The translations under genes were made by a program, and so were the position numbers. From assembly GCA_017853375.1 (NCBI GenBank), contig JAFMJP010000003.1, positions 1 through 41,860 on the forward strand: a stretch of 41,860 nucleotides of DNA, given 5' to 3'. The DNA is from Actinomycetota bacterium. Its GTDB lineage: Bacteria > Actinomycetota > Acidimicrobiia > Acidimicrobiales > Ilumatobacteraceae. Below are positions 9,384 to 20,036 of the stretch, piece after piece; within the stretch, counting starts at the first letter, position 1, and every line of letters starts with the position of its first letter. The notes below the pieces were generated by a model that saw only the letters and a list, made by a program, of their open reading frames with translations, made no database searches and was not told the origin of the DNA.

Positions 9384-11683
9384 CCGAACACGATGTCCTG
9401 CGGGCGCACGGGTACGCGGCTGAGGTCCTTGCCCGTCGCGTCGCGAATCGCAGCAACGATTGCTGGTGTCACCGAGATGCATGGAGGTTCGCCAATTCCC
9501 TTGGCCCCGAGTGGAGCTTGAGGCTCCGGCTCTTCGATCATGCTGACCAGCACATCGGGCGCATCCAGTGCAGTTGGCAAGAGATAATCGGTGAACGATG
9601 GATTGCGCATCTTGCCGTCCACGAGCACGATCTCTTCCATCACCGCCAACCCCAAACCTTGCGCGATACCGCCCTCGACCTGCCCGAGAGCTGCCAGCGG
9701 GTTCAATACCCGGCCGACGTCTTGTGCGGTGGCCACCTGTACCACTTTGACGAGTCCCAGGTCGACATCGACGTCGACCACGGCACGATGGGCCACGAAG
9801 GCAAAGGCAACATGGCAGTTGCCTTGACCATTCTCATCCAATTCCTCGGTGGCCCGATGGTGGTGCTCGAAGGTCTCGTCAAACACGAGGTCTCGACTTG
9901 CCTCGGCGACACTGAACCGCAGTGATCCCATGCTGTCCACCACATCGGTACCTTCGATGACCAACCGAAGGGGATCCAGCCCGTGGCGTTGAGCGACATG
10001 CTCGAACAGTCGTTCACGTACGACGCGACACGCTCCGTCAACTGCACCACCGCTCATCCATGTTTGTCGTGACGCCGACGTGCTTCCTGCACTCCCGATT
10101 GCGGTGGAGATGGGTTCCAGGAGAACCGTGTCGACGCCGAGCACCGATCGGGCGATTTGTTGGGCCAAGACAACGAAGCCTTGACCAACTTCGGCAGTTG
10201 CGAACTGCAAGGTAACGATGCCATTGGAGAGCCGACAGCGCGCCGTTGCGTAGTCGTCGAATCCTTCGCTGTACATGAGGTTCTTGATGGACACGCCCCA
10301 TCCGACACCGCGCTTGACGTTGGAACGCCGTGCGGTGAGGCCCGATCCGCCGGGCAACTGGAGCACGTCAGGCTCCTCGGGGAGGAGTGGTGGCAAGGGG
10401 AGCGCTGCGGTCTCACGAATGCAGCGTTCAACCGGTGCAACGCTGTCCATCGTCTGACCAGTGATGAGTTTGTCGCCGGTTCGCATTGCATTCTTCAATC
10501 GAATGTCGACTGGATCCATTCCACAGGCAACGGCAAGTTTGTCCATCTGTGACTCGTGGGCAAAACACGCTTGCACCACCCCGAACCCTCGCATCGCACC
10601 ACAAGGCGGATTGTTCGATCGCACTGCGTAACCATCGACGGTGGCGATGTCGCACTTGTACGGACCTTGCATGTGCGTGACGGCATTGATCAGAACCGCC
10701 GACGAGGTTGACGCATATGCGCCGCCGTCGAGTACCACGCGGGCCTCGACCCGACGCAACGTTCCGTCACGGTCGGCATGGTGTCGCATGAAGATACGGG
10801 CGGGGTGGCGGTGGATGTGTCCGAAGAATGATTCTTCACGTCCGTATTGCATCTTGATGGGTCTGCCGGTTTTGAGGGCCAGGAGACAACAGTGAACTTG
10901 CAGGCTGATGTCCTCTCGACCACCGAATGCACCTCCCACTCCACCCAGTGTCAGACGAACCTTGTCGAGGGGCAAGTTGAGGCAGGCTGCAATCTGCTTC
11001 TGGTCTTCGTGCAACCACTGAGTTGCCACGAACAGTTCGACACCTCCGTTGTCGTCGTCGGGTAAGGCAAGTGCCGCTTCCAGACCGAGAAACGCCTGGT
11101 CTTGCATGCCGATTTCATAGGTTCCTTCCACGACGACATCACCGATGAAGGTTTGGTCACCGCGTACCACCCGCTGGCGTCGGATGACGTTGCCGTCGGG
11201 ATGAATCGTCGGATGTGAACCAGCGATGGCCGCTTCGGCATCCACGAGTGGGGCGAGCACTTCGTACTCGACTCGTATGGCGTCGAGGGCGCGGCGTGCT
11301 GTCTCAGGATGATCGGCGGCCACTGCCGCTACGGGTTCGCCAGCGTAACGAACGACGTCGCGCGCGAAGACTGGCTGGTCGCTGGTGATGAGTCCGTACG
11401 TGAGTTGACCCGGAACGTCGTCGGCAGTGATCACCGCACTGACGCCGTTGATCGCGAGTGCCCGGGAGACGTCGATCGAACGAATCTTGGCGTGTGGATG
11501 CGGACTGCGCAAGGTCGCTCCCCACAGCATGTTGTCAGCCCAGGCATCGGAAGAGAACGCAAAACGCCCCTGCACCTTGGGAATACCATCGGGGCGAAGT
11601 GCCGACACACCGAGGACGCCTCGCGACGAGACGACCCCATTGACGTCACTACGGGTCGAGGTCGGTGAGCTGGAAGGGGTCAT
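9380..11683 (-). CDS. Xanthine dehydrogenase family, molybdopterin-binding (large) subunit
   Basis: GGVGGAFGGREDIS, GREESFFGHIHRHPA, GAMRGFG, EVGQG, GAKGIGEPP; ATG at 11683 overlaps the upstream gene by 4 nt. Confidence 0.92.
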   Translation of the reverse strand: MTPSSSPTSTRSDVNGVVSSRGVLGVSALRPDGIPKVQGRFAFSSDAWADNMLWGATLRSPHPHAKIRSIDVSRALAINGVSAVITADDVPGQLTYGLITSDQPVFARDVVRYAGEPVAAVAADHPETARRALDAIRVEYEVLAPLVDAEAAIAGSHPTIHPDGNVIRRQRVVRGDQTFIGDVVVEGTYEIGMQDQAFLGLEAALALPDDDNGGVELFVATQWLHEDQKQIAACLNLPLDKVRLTLGGVGGAFGGREDISLQVHCCLLALKTGRPIKMQYGREESFFGHIHRHPARIFMRHHADRDGTLRRVEARVVLDGGAYASTSSAVLINAVTHMQGPYKCDIATVDGYAVRSNNPPCGAMRGFGVVQACFAHESQMDKLAVACGMDPVDIRLKNAMRTGDKLITGQTMDSVAPVERCIRETAALPLPPLLPEEPDVLQLPGGSGLTARRSNVKRGVGWGVSIKNLMYSEGFDDYATARCRLSNGIVTLQFATAEVGQGFVVLAQQIARSVLGVDTVLLEPISTAIGSAGSTSASRQTWMSGGAVDGACRVVRERLFEHVAQRHGLDPLRLVIEGTDVVDSMGSLRFSVAEASRDLVFDETFEHHHRATEELDENGQGNCHVAFAFVAHRAVVDVDVDLGLVKVVQVATAQDVGRVLNPLAALGQVEGGIAQGLGLAVMEEIVLVDGKMRNPSFTDYLLPTALDAPDVLVSMIEEPEPQAPLGAKGIGEPPCISVTPAIVAAIRDATGKDLSRVPVRPQDIVFG

Positions 11684-12183
11684 TGAGCCCCCTGTTGTCG
11701 CGTGTCTCGAGCCTGGCGAACAGCCTCGAAGATACGCCCGTAGCCGGTACAACGGCAGATGTTCCCACTGATTGCTTCGCGAATCTCCAATTCCGATGGC
11801 GACGAGTTTCTCTCGAGGAGTGCATGTACTGCGACAATCAAACCGGGCGTGCAGAATCCGCATTGCACGCCGCCGGCATCGACGAACGATCTCTGTACGT
11901 CGGTGGGTTCACCGTCCGTCGACAATCCTTCCACGGTGACGATATCCGCGTCGACCGCGGTGGCGGCCATGACGAGGCATGCGCACACCGCTTCACCATC
12001 CATCACGACCGTGCACGAACCACATTCTCCTTGTTCGCAGGCCCCCTTTGTTCCCGGCAGGCCCAAACGTTCGCGCAGTACGTAGAGCAGACTTTCACCA
12101 ACCCATGCATCCTGAACTTGATGACGCATGCCGTTGACCGTAAGGGCGTAGAACTCGTTGCCTTGATCTTGCGATGATGTCAT
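11680..12183 (-). CDS. 2Fe-2S iron-sulfur subunit of molybdenum hydroxylase
   Basis: CEQGECGSCTVVMDGEAVCACL and CGFCTPG...CRCTGY cluster motifs; ATGA overlap. Confidence 0.93.
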   Translation of the reverse strand: MTSSQDQGNEFYALTVNGMRHQVQDAWVGESLLYVLRERLGLPGTKGACEQGECGSCTVVMDGEAVCACLVMAATAVDADIVTVEGLSTDGEPTDVQRSFVDAGGVQCGFCTPGLIVAVHALLERNSSPSELEIREAISGNICRCTGYGRIFEAVRQARDTRQQGAQ

Positions 12184-13055
12184 GACGCGCGGTTTCCCGT
12201 CGTGTTCGGAGTGGCGGCTCGAAGGAGAAGTCGTTCGGCGAGGACCGACACTGCATGACGACGATATGCGGCGGTCGAACGATGATCGTCGATGGGGGTG
12301 CACTCCGTGGCTGCGCGTTCACCGAACTCGCGTGCAAGACGACCAGAAACATCGATGGCGCCGACGAGTTCTACGTTCTCGGCCAACCATGCTTCGGCGT
12401 TTCGAGCACGCACGATGGTGGGTGCTACCGCACCAAAGGCAACGCGGATACTGCCTCGTTCCGAATCGTGCACCAGACAGGCAGAGGCAACGGAGATCAC
12501 CATCGCATTGCGCGTACCAACTTTTGCATAGCCCTGGAAACCACGTGTCAGCTGCATGGAAATGCCTGTAATGAGTTCGTCGGCTGCACTGGCATTGCGT
12601 TTGACTCCCACCATGAAGTCATGAATCGACATTTGTCGTGATCCGTCGGCGTTCCGCAGGTGAACCATTGCGTCGTATGCACTCAACACCGGAAGTCCGT
12701 CTCCGGCTGGTGAACAGGTGCCGAGGTTCCCACCGAGAGATCCAGCCGCACGAATTTGAGGCGAGCCAACGGTCCGGGCAGCCTCGGCAAGCGCTGGGAG
12801 GAGATTGCACAACGGACTCCGTTCCAGTTCGGCGTAGGGAACGCCAGCCCCGAGGTGCAGTGTGCGCGATTCTTCATCGACGTACCACCGTCGGAGCTCG
12901 GAAACCTGTCGCAATGCGATGACATCGCCCGCTCCCGCACGATTCAGATTGATCTCCACCATGACGTCCGTCCCACCCTGCAACAGTCGTGCCTGGGGTA
13001 GGCGACGCAATGCGTCAACGACTTCGTCGATGGATGTGGCATTGACGACGGTCAT
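12180..13055 (-). CDS. FAD-binding subunit of molybdenum hydroxylase (CoxM/XdhB-type)
   Basis: [38 protein letters not shown] at 13055 overlaps the upstream gene by 4 nt. Confidence 0.92.
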   Translation of the reverse strand: MTVVNATSIDEVVDALRRLPQARLLQGGTDVMVEINLNRAGAGDVIALRQVSELRRWYVDEESRTLHLGAGVPYAELERSPLCNLLPALAEAARTVGSPQIRAAGSLGGNLGTCSPAGDGLPVLSAYDAMVHLRNADGSRQMSIHDFMVGVKRNASAADELITGISMQLTRGFQGYAKVGTRNAMVISVASACLVHDSERGSIRVAFGAVAPTIVRARNAEAWLAENVELVGAIDVSGRLAREFGERAATECTPIDDHRSTAAYRRHAVSVLAERLLLRAATPNTTGNRAS

Positions 13056-14065
13056 ATCTGTGGCGACCAACCGGAGAATGCATCGATCATCGCCTTGACG
13101 TCGCCGAGCGGGTACAGAATGGGGCAAGTTGCGCCATTTCGCATGTAGTGCGTCACCTGCTCGCGCGCATCTTGAGGAGTGCCGCTTGCAGTGAGCATCT
13201 GCACGATTTCGTCCGGAACGTACTTGGATGCGGCCAACACCTGCTCGTGAGTTGCCGGCCAGGTGAGAACGCTGCCTACCTTGTCGAGAATGGACTGGGG
13301 CACCCCGGAGGCCTTCATGATGTGCGGCTGTTGCCCGAGATATTGGGTCACCATCATCCTGGCCATGTCGAGTGCCGTGGCTCGGTCCTCGTGGACGCTG
13401 CACACCACCAGTTGTGGTCTGTCGATCGAGGCCAAGGAGCGCCCAGCCTTGTCGGCGCCTCGCTGCAAGGCTTCGACTGCTTGGGCGTTGTATTCGGGGG
13501 AGACGAGATAGTTGAGCACCACACCGTCGGCTATCTCGCCCGTGAGCTCCATCATCTGCATTCCAGTGGCACCGATGTAAATGGGTACGTCCTTTTTGCG
13601 GCGTTCTTGATACACGTAATCCAGTTCGACTCCATCGAGATGCACGAACTCACCATGCATGGTGACGTTTTCATTGTTGAGGAGGGCTCGGACGGCGGTG
13701 ACGATTTCTCGCATGGCTCGTAGTGGTTTGGTCCGCGTGATTCCGACCTTCGCTGCCAACGGATCCCACCAGGCACCGATTCCGAGCAGAACCCGACCTG
13801 GTGCGAGATCGTCGAGGGTGCTGAACGTGGCTGCCAACCGTGCGGGATTGCGACTCCAACAATCCACGACTCCCGAACCGACCTTGAGTTTGGTGGTGAC
13901 GGAAGCGAATGCAGCCATTGGAACCGTTGCTTCACGAACCAAACGGCTCTCGGCCTGCCACACTGCTTCGAAACCCTTGGCTTCGGCGTACCTCGCGAAT
14001 TCCATACCTTCGCTAATGCGATGAGCATCCTGCAGGTAGAGCGCAACGCGGCCTGTCGTGGTCAT
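13052..14065 (-). CDS. LLM-class flavin-dependent oxidoreductase (F420-dependent MER-like or flavin monooxygenase)
   Basis: Bacterial luciferase-like TIM barrel: [52 protein letters not shown]. Confidence 0.88.
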   Translation of the reverse strand: MTTTGRVALYLQDAHRISEGMEFARYAEAKGFEAVWQAESRLVREATVPMAAFASVTTKLKVGSGVVDCWSRNPARLAATFSTLDDLAPGRVLLGIGAWWDPLAAKVGITRTKPLRAMREIVTAVRALLNNENVTMHGEFVHLDGVELDYVYQERRKKDVPIYIGATGMQMMELTGEIADGVVLNYLVSPEYNAQAVEALQRGADKAGRSLASIDRPQLVVCSVHEDRATALDMARMMVTQYLGQQPHIMKASGVPQSILDKVGSVLTWPATHEQVLAASKYVPDEIVQMLTASGTPQDAREQVTHYMRNGATCPILYPLGDVKAMIDAFSGWSPQI

Positions 14066-15174
14066 GAATTCTCCATTCGTTGGTGTAATTGCCTGGCTGC
14101 GGTTGCGGCTTTGTGTCGAATCTCGTCCTCGTCAACCAACACCGTGGTGCCGTTGTCCACCACCGTTCGAAGTGAATCCGTGGTTTCGTCGTGCACGTCG
14201 ACTCGTTCCACGCGCATGCCTGTGGTGAAGACCGCATGCCATGGATTCGTCGCATCTGGATAACGCCATGTCACGCGGTCGGAGAGGGAAGCGGGATACA
14301 TCGATCGGGCGTTGTCCATCCAGCCTTGTACGACGTTGGGGGAAGAGGAATTGTCGAATTCGCGAAGACGCACATATGCGAGACGGAGTTCTTCCATCAT
14401 GTCGGAGCCGATCCCGTCCGAACCCAGCACCACGGTGTTGTTACGTTGCGTTGGTTTGGCGTATCCGACCCCGTTGTTCATGTTGGAGCGAGGGTTGTGG
14501 GCAATGACCCCTGGCAAATCTCGATCGAGATGCACGGTGTGGACGAGAAGCCAATCAGCTGCAGCGTACGGAGCGAGCCGGGCACCGGCTGCAACGTCGT
14601 CCATGGCCTCTGCAACGTGGACGTGAACGCCCACGTTGTGAGTGGCTGCGAGTTCGGCTGCAGCCCTGATGGTTTCGTCGCTGCACGTAAAGGCCGCATG
14701 AAGCCCGACCATGGCATCGTTGCCGGCACGAAGGTGACGATCGCACTCTTCCAACCCGCGAGTTGCCCCTTTGGTCATCGCGGAAAGCGGTGACACCTTC
14801 GCCTGCAGTGATCCGTCGTCGGCCCATCGATCCGTTATGCCGTAACAGGTTCGAACCCGCACGCCAACCTCGCTGCATGCTCGGGCTATTGCATCGAGAG
14901 AACCCTCGATGGCATTTGGGGATTCATGATGATCAATGATGCAGGTGGTCCCGGACAGCACGGCTTCGAGTGCACCGAGTTTTGCCGACCAGTAGATGCT
15001 TTCGAGTGTGTGGGCCGCGTCGAGACGCCACCATACGAGCTCCAACATGTCGGGAAAGCTGTTGGGTCGGCGTAACGGAGCAGGCATACCGCGAGCGAGG
15101 GACGAATACAGGTGATGATGGGCATTCACCATCCCCGGCGTCATACTGGTGGTGTCGCTCGCTGGAACGTTCAC
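14062..15174 (-). CDS. SsnA-like amidohydrolase/aminohydrolase, short N-terminus
   Basis: [86 protein letters not shown] start overlaps the upstream stop. Confidence 0.85.
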   Translation of the reverse strand: MNVPASDTTSMTPGMVNAHHHLYSSLARGMPAPLRRPNSFPDMLELVWWRLDAAHTLESIYWSAKLGALEAVLSGTTCIIDHHESPNAIEGSLDAIARACSEVGVRVRTCYGITDRWADDGSLQAKVSPLSAMTKGATRGLEECDRHLRAGNDAMVGLHAAFTCSDETIRAAAELAATHNVGVHVHVAEAMDDVAAGARLAPYAAADWLLVHTVHLDRDLPGVIAHNPRSNMNNGVGYAKPTQRNNTVVLGSDGIGSDMMEELRLAYVRLREFDNSSSPNVVQGWMDNARSMYPASLSDRVTWRYPDATNPWHAVFTTGMRVERVDVHDETTDSLRTVVDNGTTVLVDEDEIRHKAATAARQLHQRMENS

Positions 15175-17756
15175 TCTTCGTCACTTCCCGCCCGGCGCAT
15201 CGGTAGACGGTTGCGCCACGTTCCATCCAATTCGTGGAGAGCGGCGGCAACGGCCCCGGCTGTGGGAACCAATCCGATTTCACCGACACCTTTGATGCCA
15301 TACGGTGCTCGCGGTTGGGGTCGTTCCACCAGGATCACTTCCATCTTGGGTACGTCCTTGGCTCGGAGAATGCCGAGACTGCGCAGCGTCATGTTGGTGG
15401 GGAAGCCCGATGTCGGGTCACTGGGAAAATCTTCGGTGAGTGCGTAACCAAGCCCCATGTGAATGCTGCCTTCGATCTGACCCTCGCACAGCGTGGGATT
15501 CATGGCACGACCAACGTCGTGTGCTGCCACCACCCGGTCAACTTTTCCAGTCTCGCGATTCATGATGACGAGTTGTGCGGCATATCCGAACGTCGAGTGA
15601 ATGATCGGATTCGTCACGCCAGGGTCGCCCAGCTTGGTCGTCCAGTCCACTCGGTATTCACCGACGTGATCGACACCACGCGCAAGACCAGCGCTGAGTG
15701 CCGCAGCGCATGCAGCCTGTACGGCACCTGCACCCATCAGGGTTCCTCGAGAACCAGTGGTTTGGCCCAAGCCCAATTCTCGAGTGGTGTCGACGATGAC
15801 GCGAACTTTCGCCGGGTCGATCGAGATATGTGATCCAAGTTCCTCGATGAGTACCTGGAGTGCGATCGTGTTGATGCCCTGACCCATCTCGGTCCAGCCG
15901 TGCCGAACTTCGATGGAGCCGTCATCCTCGAGTCGCACGACAGCCCGCGTTATTTCCTTGAAGCCATTGCCAAGTCCGCTGTTCTTGAGTCCCAGACCAA
16001 GTCCAAGTGGCAGACCTTCGGCACGGGCTGCGTCGTAGTGCGGCTTGATTGCATCGAGGCAGGCAGCCGCACCTGCACATCCTTCGTCCATGGTTTGTCC
16101 CGGACCCCATACCATGCCGGGTTGAATCACGTTTCGATGACGAATTTCCCATCCGCTGATGCCGACGCGTGAAGCGAGCCGATCGAGCATGCCTTCCATG
16201 GCGAACTGGGCCTGATTCGCGCCGAACCCGCGGAAGGCTCCACCAACGGGATTGTTCGTACGAACGGCGATTGCTTCGACATCGATCGCCGGCACGTGAT
16301 ACGGGCCACTGGCGTGGCCGGCCATACGTTCGAGAACCTTCATCCCGACGCTGGCGTACGCTCCAGAGTCGCCCACGGCACGCACCCGAAGTGCGGTGAG
16401 CATGCCGTGGTCGTCGCATCCCATTTCGTAATGCATACGAATGGGGTGCCGTTTGGCATGCATGAGAAAACTCTCCTCACGCGACAAGACGCACTTCACC
16501 GGGGCATCGATGAGCCATGCCGCAAGGGCGGTATGCGCCTGGTTGGACATGTCCTCCTTACCGCCGAATGCTCCACCATTGGTGACGAGTTCCACGGTGA
16601 CCTGCGAGTTGTCGATTCCCAGAACGCGGGCGATGTCGTTTCGATCGTCCCAGATGCCTTGTCCACCGGAATACACCTTCACGCGCCGAGAGGAATCGAC
16701 GGAAGGAATCGCCAAGGTTGCTTCGGGCTCCAAGAATGCGTGTTCGATTCGCTGGGTATGGAAGGTTTCCGAGATGACGTGACTGCTCGCCCCAAGGGCA
16801 GCATCGACATCGCCACGCTGGTAGGCGCTGGTACTCAGGACGTTGCCATCGGTCTGCCACACTGCTATCTCATTCGTTGCCAGTGCGACGTCCACGTCGG
16901 TGATCGGGGTGTGCACGTCATAGTCGACCTCTATCAGCGCAGCTGCCGAACGGGCCTGTTGTCTGGTGTCGGCCACCACGATTGCAAGTACGTCACCGGC
17001 GTACGAGGTTCGACCACCGATCGGAATCATGACCGGCCAATCCTTGTAAATGATTCCGACCATCAGTTCACCGGGGATGTCACTGGCGGTGTAGACCGCG
17101 CGGACACCGTCGACATGTCGTGCAGCGTCGGTTCGAATGGAGCGGATGGTCGCACGCGTGTGGGCCGTGAGATGCAGGGCGGCATGCAGCATGCCGGGTA
17201 CTCGCATGTCATCGATGTAGCCACGATCGCCAAGCGCGAGTTCCTTTGCCTCGTACTTGGGTGTGCGAGTTCCGACACCGGCGACCGGGGGAATCGACGG
17301 AACATCGTTCTTTGCAACGCACTCGATTGCCTCGAGGATCTTTGCGTATCCGGTACAGCGACAAAGATGGGCCCCGAGATGGCGTGCCATGTCCTCGCGT
17401 TTGAGATCGACGCCCTTCTTGTCGATCTGTGCCTTGGCTCGAACCACGATTCCGGGAATGCAAAAACCACACTGCAGTCCGCCACAGGCAGCGAATGCCG
17501 AAGCGAATGCCTCACGTTCGCGTTCGGAAAAGCCTTCGAGCGTGACCACGGATTTGCCGGCGGTCTTTTCCAGGGATGTTTGGCACGACACGACGGCTTT
17601 ACCGTCGATGAGCACCGTGCAACAGCCGCATTGTCCGCTGGGCGAGCAACCGTCCTTGGGGGAGGTGATGTTGAGTTCTTCCCGTAATGCGGAAAGCAGG
17701 TGTGGATGCGATTGACGTACCGTCACCTGGGTGCCGTTGACGGTGAAGGCAGTCAC
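15171..17756 (-). CDS. Xanthine dehydrogenase, fused 2Fe-2S and molybdopterin-binding domains (selenium-dependent XDH / XdhD-like type)
   Basis: N-terminal CSPSGQCGCCTVLIDG and CGFCIPG...CRCTGY, followed by the Mo-binding domain (NGGAFGGKEDMSNQ, GAFRGFGANQAQ, EMGQG, GIKGVGEIGL). Confidence 0.88.
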   Translation of the reverse strand: MTAFTVNGTQVTVRQSHPHLLSALREELNITSPKDGCSPSGQCGCCTVLIDGKAVVSCQTSLEKTAGKSVVTLEGFSEREREAFASAFAACGGLQCGFCIPGIVVRAKAQIDKKGVDLKREDMARHLGAHLCRCTGYAKILEAIECVAKNDVPSIPPVAGVGTRTPKYEAKELALGDRGYIDDMRVPGMLHAALHLTAHTRATIRSIRTDAARHVDGVRAVYTASDIPGELMVGIIYKDWPVMIPIGGRTSYAGDVLAIVVADTRQQARSAAALIEVDYDVHTPITDVDVALATNEIAVWQTDGNVLSTSAYQRGDVDAALGASSHVISETFHTQRIEHAFLEPEATLAIPSVDSSRRVKVYSGGQGIWDDRNDIARVLGIDNSQVTVELVTNGGAFGGKEDMSNQAHTALAAWLIDAPVKCVLSREESFLMHAKRHPIRMHYEMGCDDHGMLTALRVRAVGDSGAYASVGMKVLERMAGHASGPYHVPAIDVEAIAVRTNNPVGGAFRGFGANQAQFAMEGMLDRLASRVGISGWEIRHRNVIQPGMVWGPGQTMDEGCAGAAACLDAIKPHYDAARAEGLPLGLGLGLKNSGLGNGFKEITRAVVRLEDDGSIEVRHGWTEMGQGINTIALQVLIEELGSHISIDPAKVRVIVDTTRELGLGQTTGSRGTLMGAGAVQAACAAALSAGLARGVDHVGEYRVDWTTKLGDPGVTNPIIHSTFGYAAQLVIMNRETGKVDRVVAAHDVGRAMNPTLCEGQIEGSIHMGLGYALTEDFPSDPTSGFPTNMTLRSLGILRAKDVPKMEVILVERPQPRAPYGIKGVGEIGLVPTAGAVAAALHELDGTWRNRLPMRRAGSDEE

Positions 17757-17826
17757 CTTTACAGTTTGTCAAAGGCGTACGGCATGTGCAACGGATGCCC
17801 GAGCCGGGTCATCGTCGGGTGTGGGC

Positions 17827-18792
17827 TTACGTCAGGGGCGTGCCGTCGGCACGGAGACGGGGTCCACGTTGACTGGTGAGTCTCGGGTACACCTCGGGAC
17901 GACGGTAGTAATCCATGTCAAAGAGCGTGTTTTGGTAGTTCTTGCACCATTCCAGGTCACAATCGGCGATGATCACTTCATCACCATTGCCCACCGTCTT
18001 GGCCAACACTTCGCCAGAGGGGGCGATGATGTGTGATTCGGCGAGGGAATCAACGCCTTCCTCGCAACCACCCTTGGCAACCCCCACCACGAAGGTGCCG
18101 TTCTGATAGGCACCCGCTTGCATGACGAGGGCATTGTGGAACCCAGCCAACCGGTCCTGGCTTGGATCGGGGAGATAGTTCAACGGAGTGTTGTATCCGC
18201 ACAGGATGAGTTCGACACCTTGAAGTCCCATCTCTCGGTAGGTTTCGGGCCATCGACGGTCGTTGCAGATCATCATGCCGACGCGACCACCGAATGCGGT
18301 CCACACCCCGAAACCGTCATTGCTTGGTTCGAAGTAGTAGCGCTCTGCGTGCTGGAACTTTCGCTGTGGTTCGTGAGTGGCATGACCTGGAATGTGAACC
18401 TTGCGATATCTGGCAACGATGGAGCCGTCTTTCTGCACGAGAATTTGGGTGTTGAAGCGTCGCCCATCCGGCGTGAGCTCGGCGTAGCCAAGTGAGAATC
18501 CAACCTTTCGTTCACGCGCAGCAAGGAACAAGGGAGAAGTAGTCGGAGACGGCATCTCTCGTTCGTAGTAGTGATCGGCTTGCGAGATGTCGTCCACGAA
18601 CCATCGCGGGAAGAACGTGGTGAGAGCCAGTTCGGGGAACACCACCACATCGGCTCCACCATCTGCAGCTCGATGGAGGAGCGAGCAGAGGCGAGTGACG
18701 GTTGCCTCCCGGCTATCAGTCCGCTGAATTGGTCCCATCTGGGCGGCAGCTACGCGCACCACTCGGGGTTCGCCACGAAGTTCACCCCGCAT
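17827..18792 (-). CDS. Carbon-nitrogen hydrolase, N-carbamoyl-D-amino acid hydrolase / beta-ureidopropionase-like
   Basis: Nitrilase triad residues in context: FPELALTTFFPRW (E), YRKVHIPGH (K), MICNDRRWPE (C); strong resemblance to D-carbamoylase. Confidence 0.88.
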   Translation of the reverse strand: MRGELRGEPRVVRVAAAQMGPIQRTDSREATVTRLCSLLHRAADGGADVVVFPELALTTFFPRWFVDDISQADHYYEREMPSPTTSPLFLAARERKVGFSLGYAELTPDGRRFNTQILVQKDGSIVARYRKVHIPGHATHEPQRKFQHAERYYFEPSNDGFGVWTAFGGRVGMMICNDRRWPETYREMGLQGVELILCGYNTPLNYLPDPSQDRLAGFHNALVMQAGAYQNGTFVVGVAKGGCEEGVDSLAESHIIAPSGEVLAKTVGNGDEVIIADCDLEWCKNYQNTLFDMDYYRRPEVYPRLTSQRGPRLRADGTPLT

Positions 18793-20033
18793 CAGAACGT
18801 CGTCTCCGCGAGTTTCAGCATGACATCGAGGAGGAGATTGGCACCAGCCACCAAATCATCTCGATCCGTATGTTCGTTGACGTTATGGCTCAAGCCTTTG
18901 TGACTCGGGACGAAGATCATCCCAGTGGGGCACATTCGAGACAACATTTGGGCGTCGTGGCCGGCTCCTGATGGCATCCGTTGGACGGAATTGCCGCGAT
19001 CTTTCGCAAGCTCCTCAACCATCGACACGATCCTGTCATCGAAGACCACGGGCTCGAATCGCGCCAGGGAACGACGGGTGATCGTGACGTGCTCTTCATC
19101 GGCCAAACGCGAGCAAAATTCCTCGATTTCGCGTTCTGCCTTTTTCAAGAGATTCTCGTCGGTATTTCGAACATCGAGAGTGAGGGAGACCCGTGAAGGC
19201 ACCACGTTCGTCAGATTGGGATGCACGTCGATTTTCCCGACGGTGCACACCTGATTGCCCCCGAATCGTTGGGCGAGCTGCCTGAGAAAAACGGTGAGCG
19301 ACGCAGCAGCAAATGCGGGATCCTTCCGCAAATGCATCGGAGTGGTTCCTGCATGATTGCTCTGACCATCGATGGTGACGTGTTGCCAAGAGATCCCTTG
19401 AACGCCCGTGACCGCTCCAATGCGGACCGAGTTCACCTCCAACAAGGGTCCTTGTTCGATGTGCAATTCGACGAACGCGTGGGGTACGGCACCAGGGCAC
19501 GGAGTGGGGCCGAGATACCCGATTCGTTTCAATTCGTCTCCGAGTCGAGCGCCATCAATGCCGATGACGTCGTGGGCATCCTCCACCGACATGCCTCCGG
19601 CGTAGACGAGGGACCCGAGCATGTCGGGGGCAAATCGTGCACCTTCTTCGTCGGTGAAGATGCCGACCGACAGCGGACGTGCCGGAGTGATTCCGTGACG
19701 CTGACACGTTTCGACGACTGCCAAACCTGCAAGAACGCCGTAGTTGCCGTCGTACAGACCACCGGTACGTACCGTGTCGATGTGCGAACCAGTCATCACG
19801 GCCGCACCTGAACCAACGTGCCAGGTTCCGATGACGTTGCCCACGGCATCGATGTTCACCTCCATGTCGAGGTCGCGCATCCACGACACCACGAGATCGC
19901 GACCATCTCGGTCGGCATCCGTGAGCGCCAGACGATTGCAGCCGCCACCTGGAAGGCCTCCAACCTCGCCGAGTGACATGATCCGATCCATCAAGCGCGA
20001 CGCGTCGATACAAATATGGTTTGCCGTCCGCAC
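18792..20033 (-). CDS. M20-family Zn-dependent amidohydrolase (allantoate amidohydrolase / N-carbamoyl-L-amino acid hydrolase family)
   Basis: MTGSHIDTVRTGGLYDGNYGVLAGL, FTDEEGARF, ELHIEQGPLLE, SGAGHDAQMLSRM; TGATG overlap with the downstream gene. Confidence 0.9.
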   Translation of the reverse strand: MRTANHICIDASRLMDRIMSLGEVGGLPGGGCNRLALTDADRDGRDLVVSWMRDLDMEVNIDAVGNVIGTWHVGSGAAVMTGSHIDTVRTGGLYDGNYGVLAGLAVVETCQRHGITPARPLSVGIFTDEEGARFAPDMLGSLVYAGGMSVEDAHDVIGIDGARLGDELKRIGYLGPTPCPGAVPHAFVELHIEQGPLLEVNSVRIGAVTGVQGISWQHVTIDGQSNHAGTTPMHLRKDPAFAAASLTVFLRQLAQRFGGNQVCTVGKIDVHPNLTNVVPSRVSLTLDVRNTDENLLKKAEREIEEFCSRLADEEHVTITRRSLARFEPVVFDDRIVSMVEELAKDRGNSVQRMPSGAGHDAQMLSRMCPTGMIFVPSHKGLSHNVNEHTDRDDLVAGANLLLDVMLKLAETTF

Positions 20034-20036
20034 GAA

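Noticed and set aside
16296-17687. 463-aa plus-strand ORF antisense to the fused XDH gene
   Set aside because: Mirror ORF produced by high-GC codon structure of a conserved gene; no recognisable domain.
15171-17756. Possible in-frame selenocysteine (UGA) in the Se-dependent-XDH-type protein
   Set aside because: The ORF is uninterrupted and this enzyme type uses a labile Se cofactor, so no Sec codon is expected or seen.
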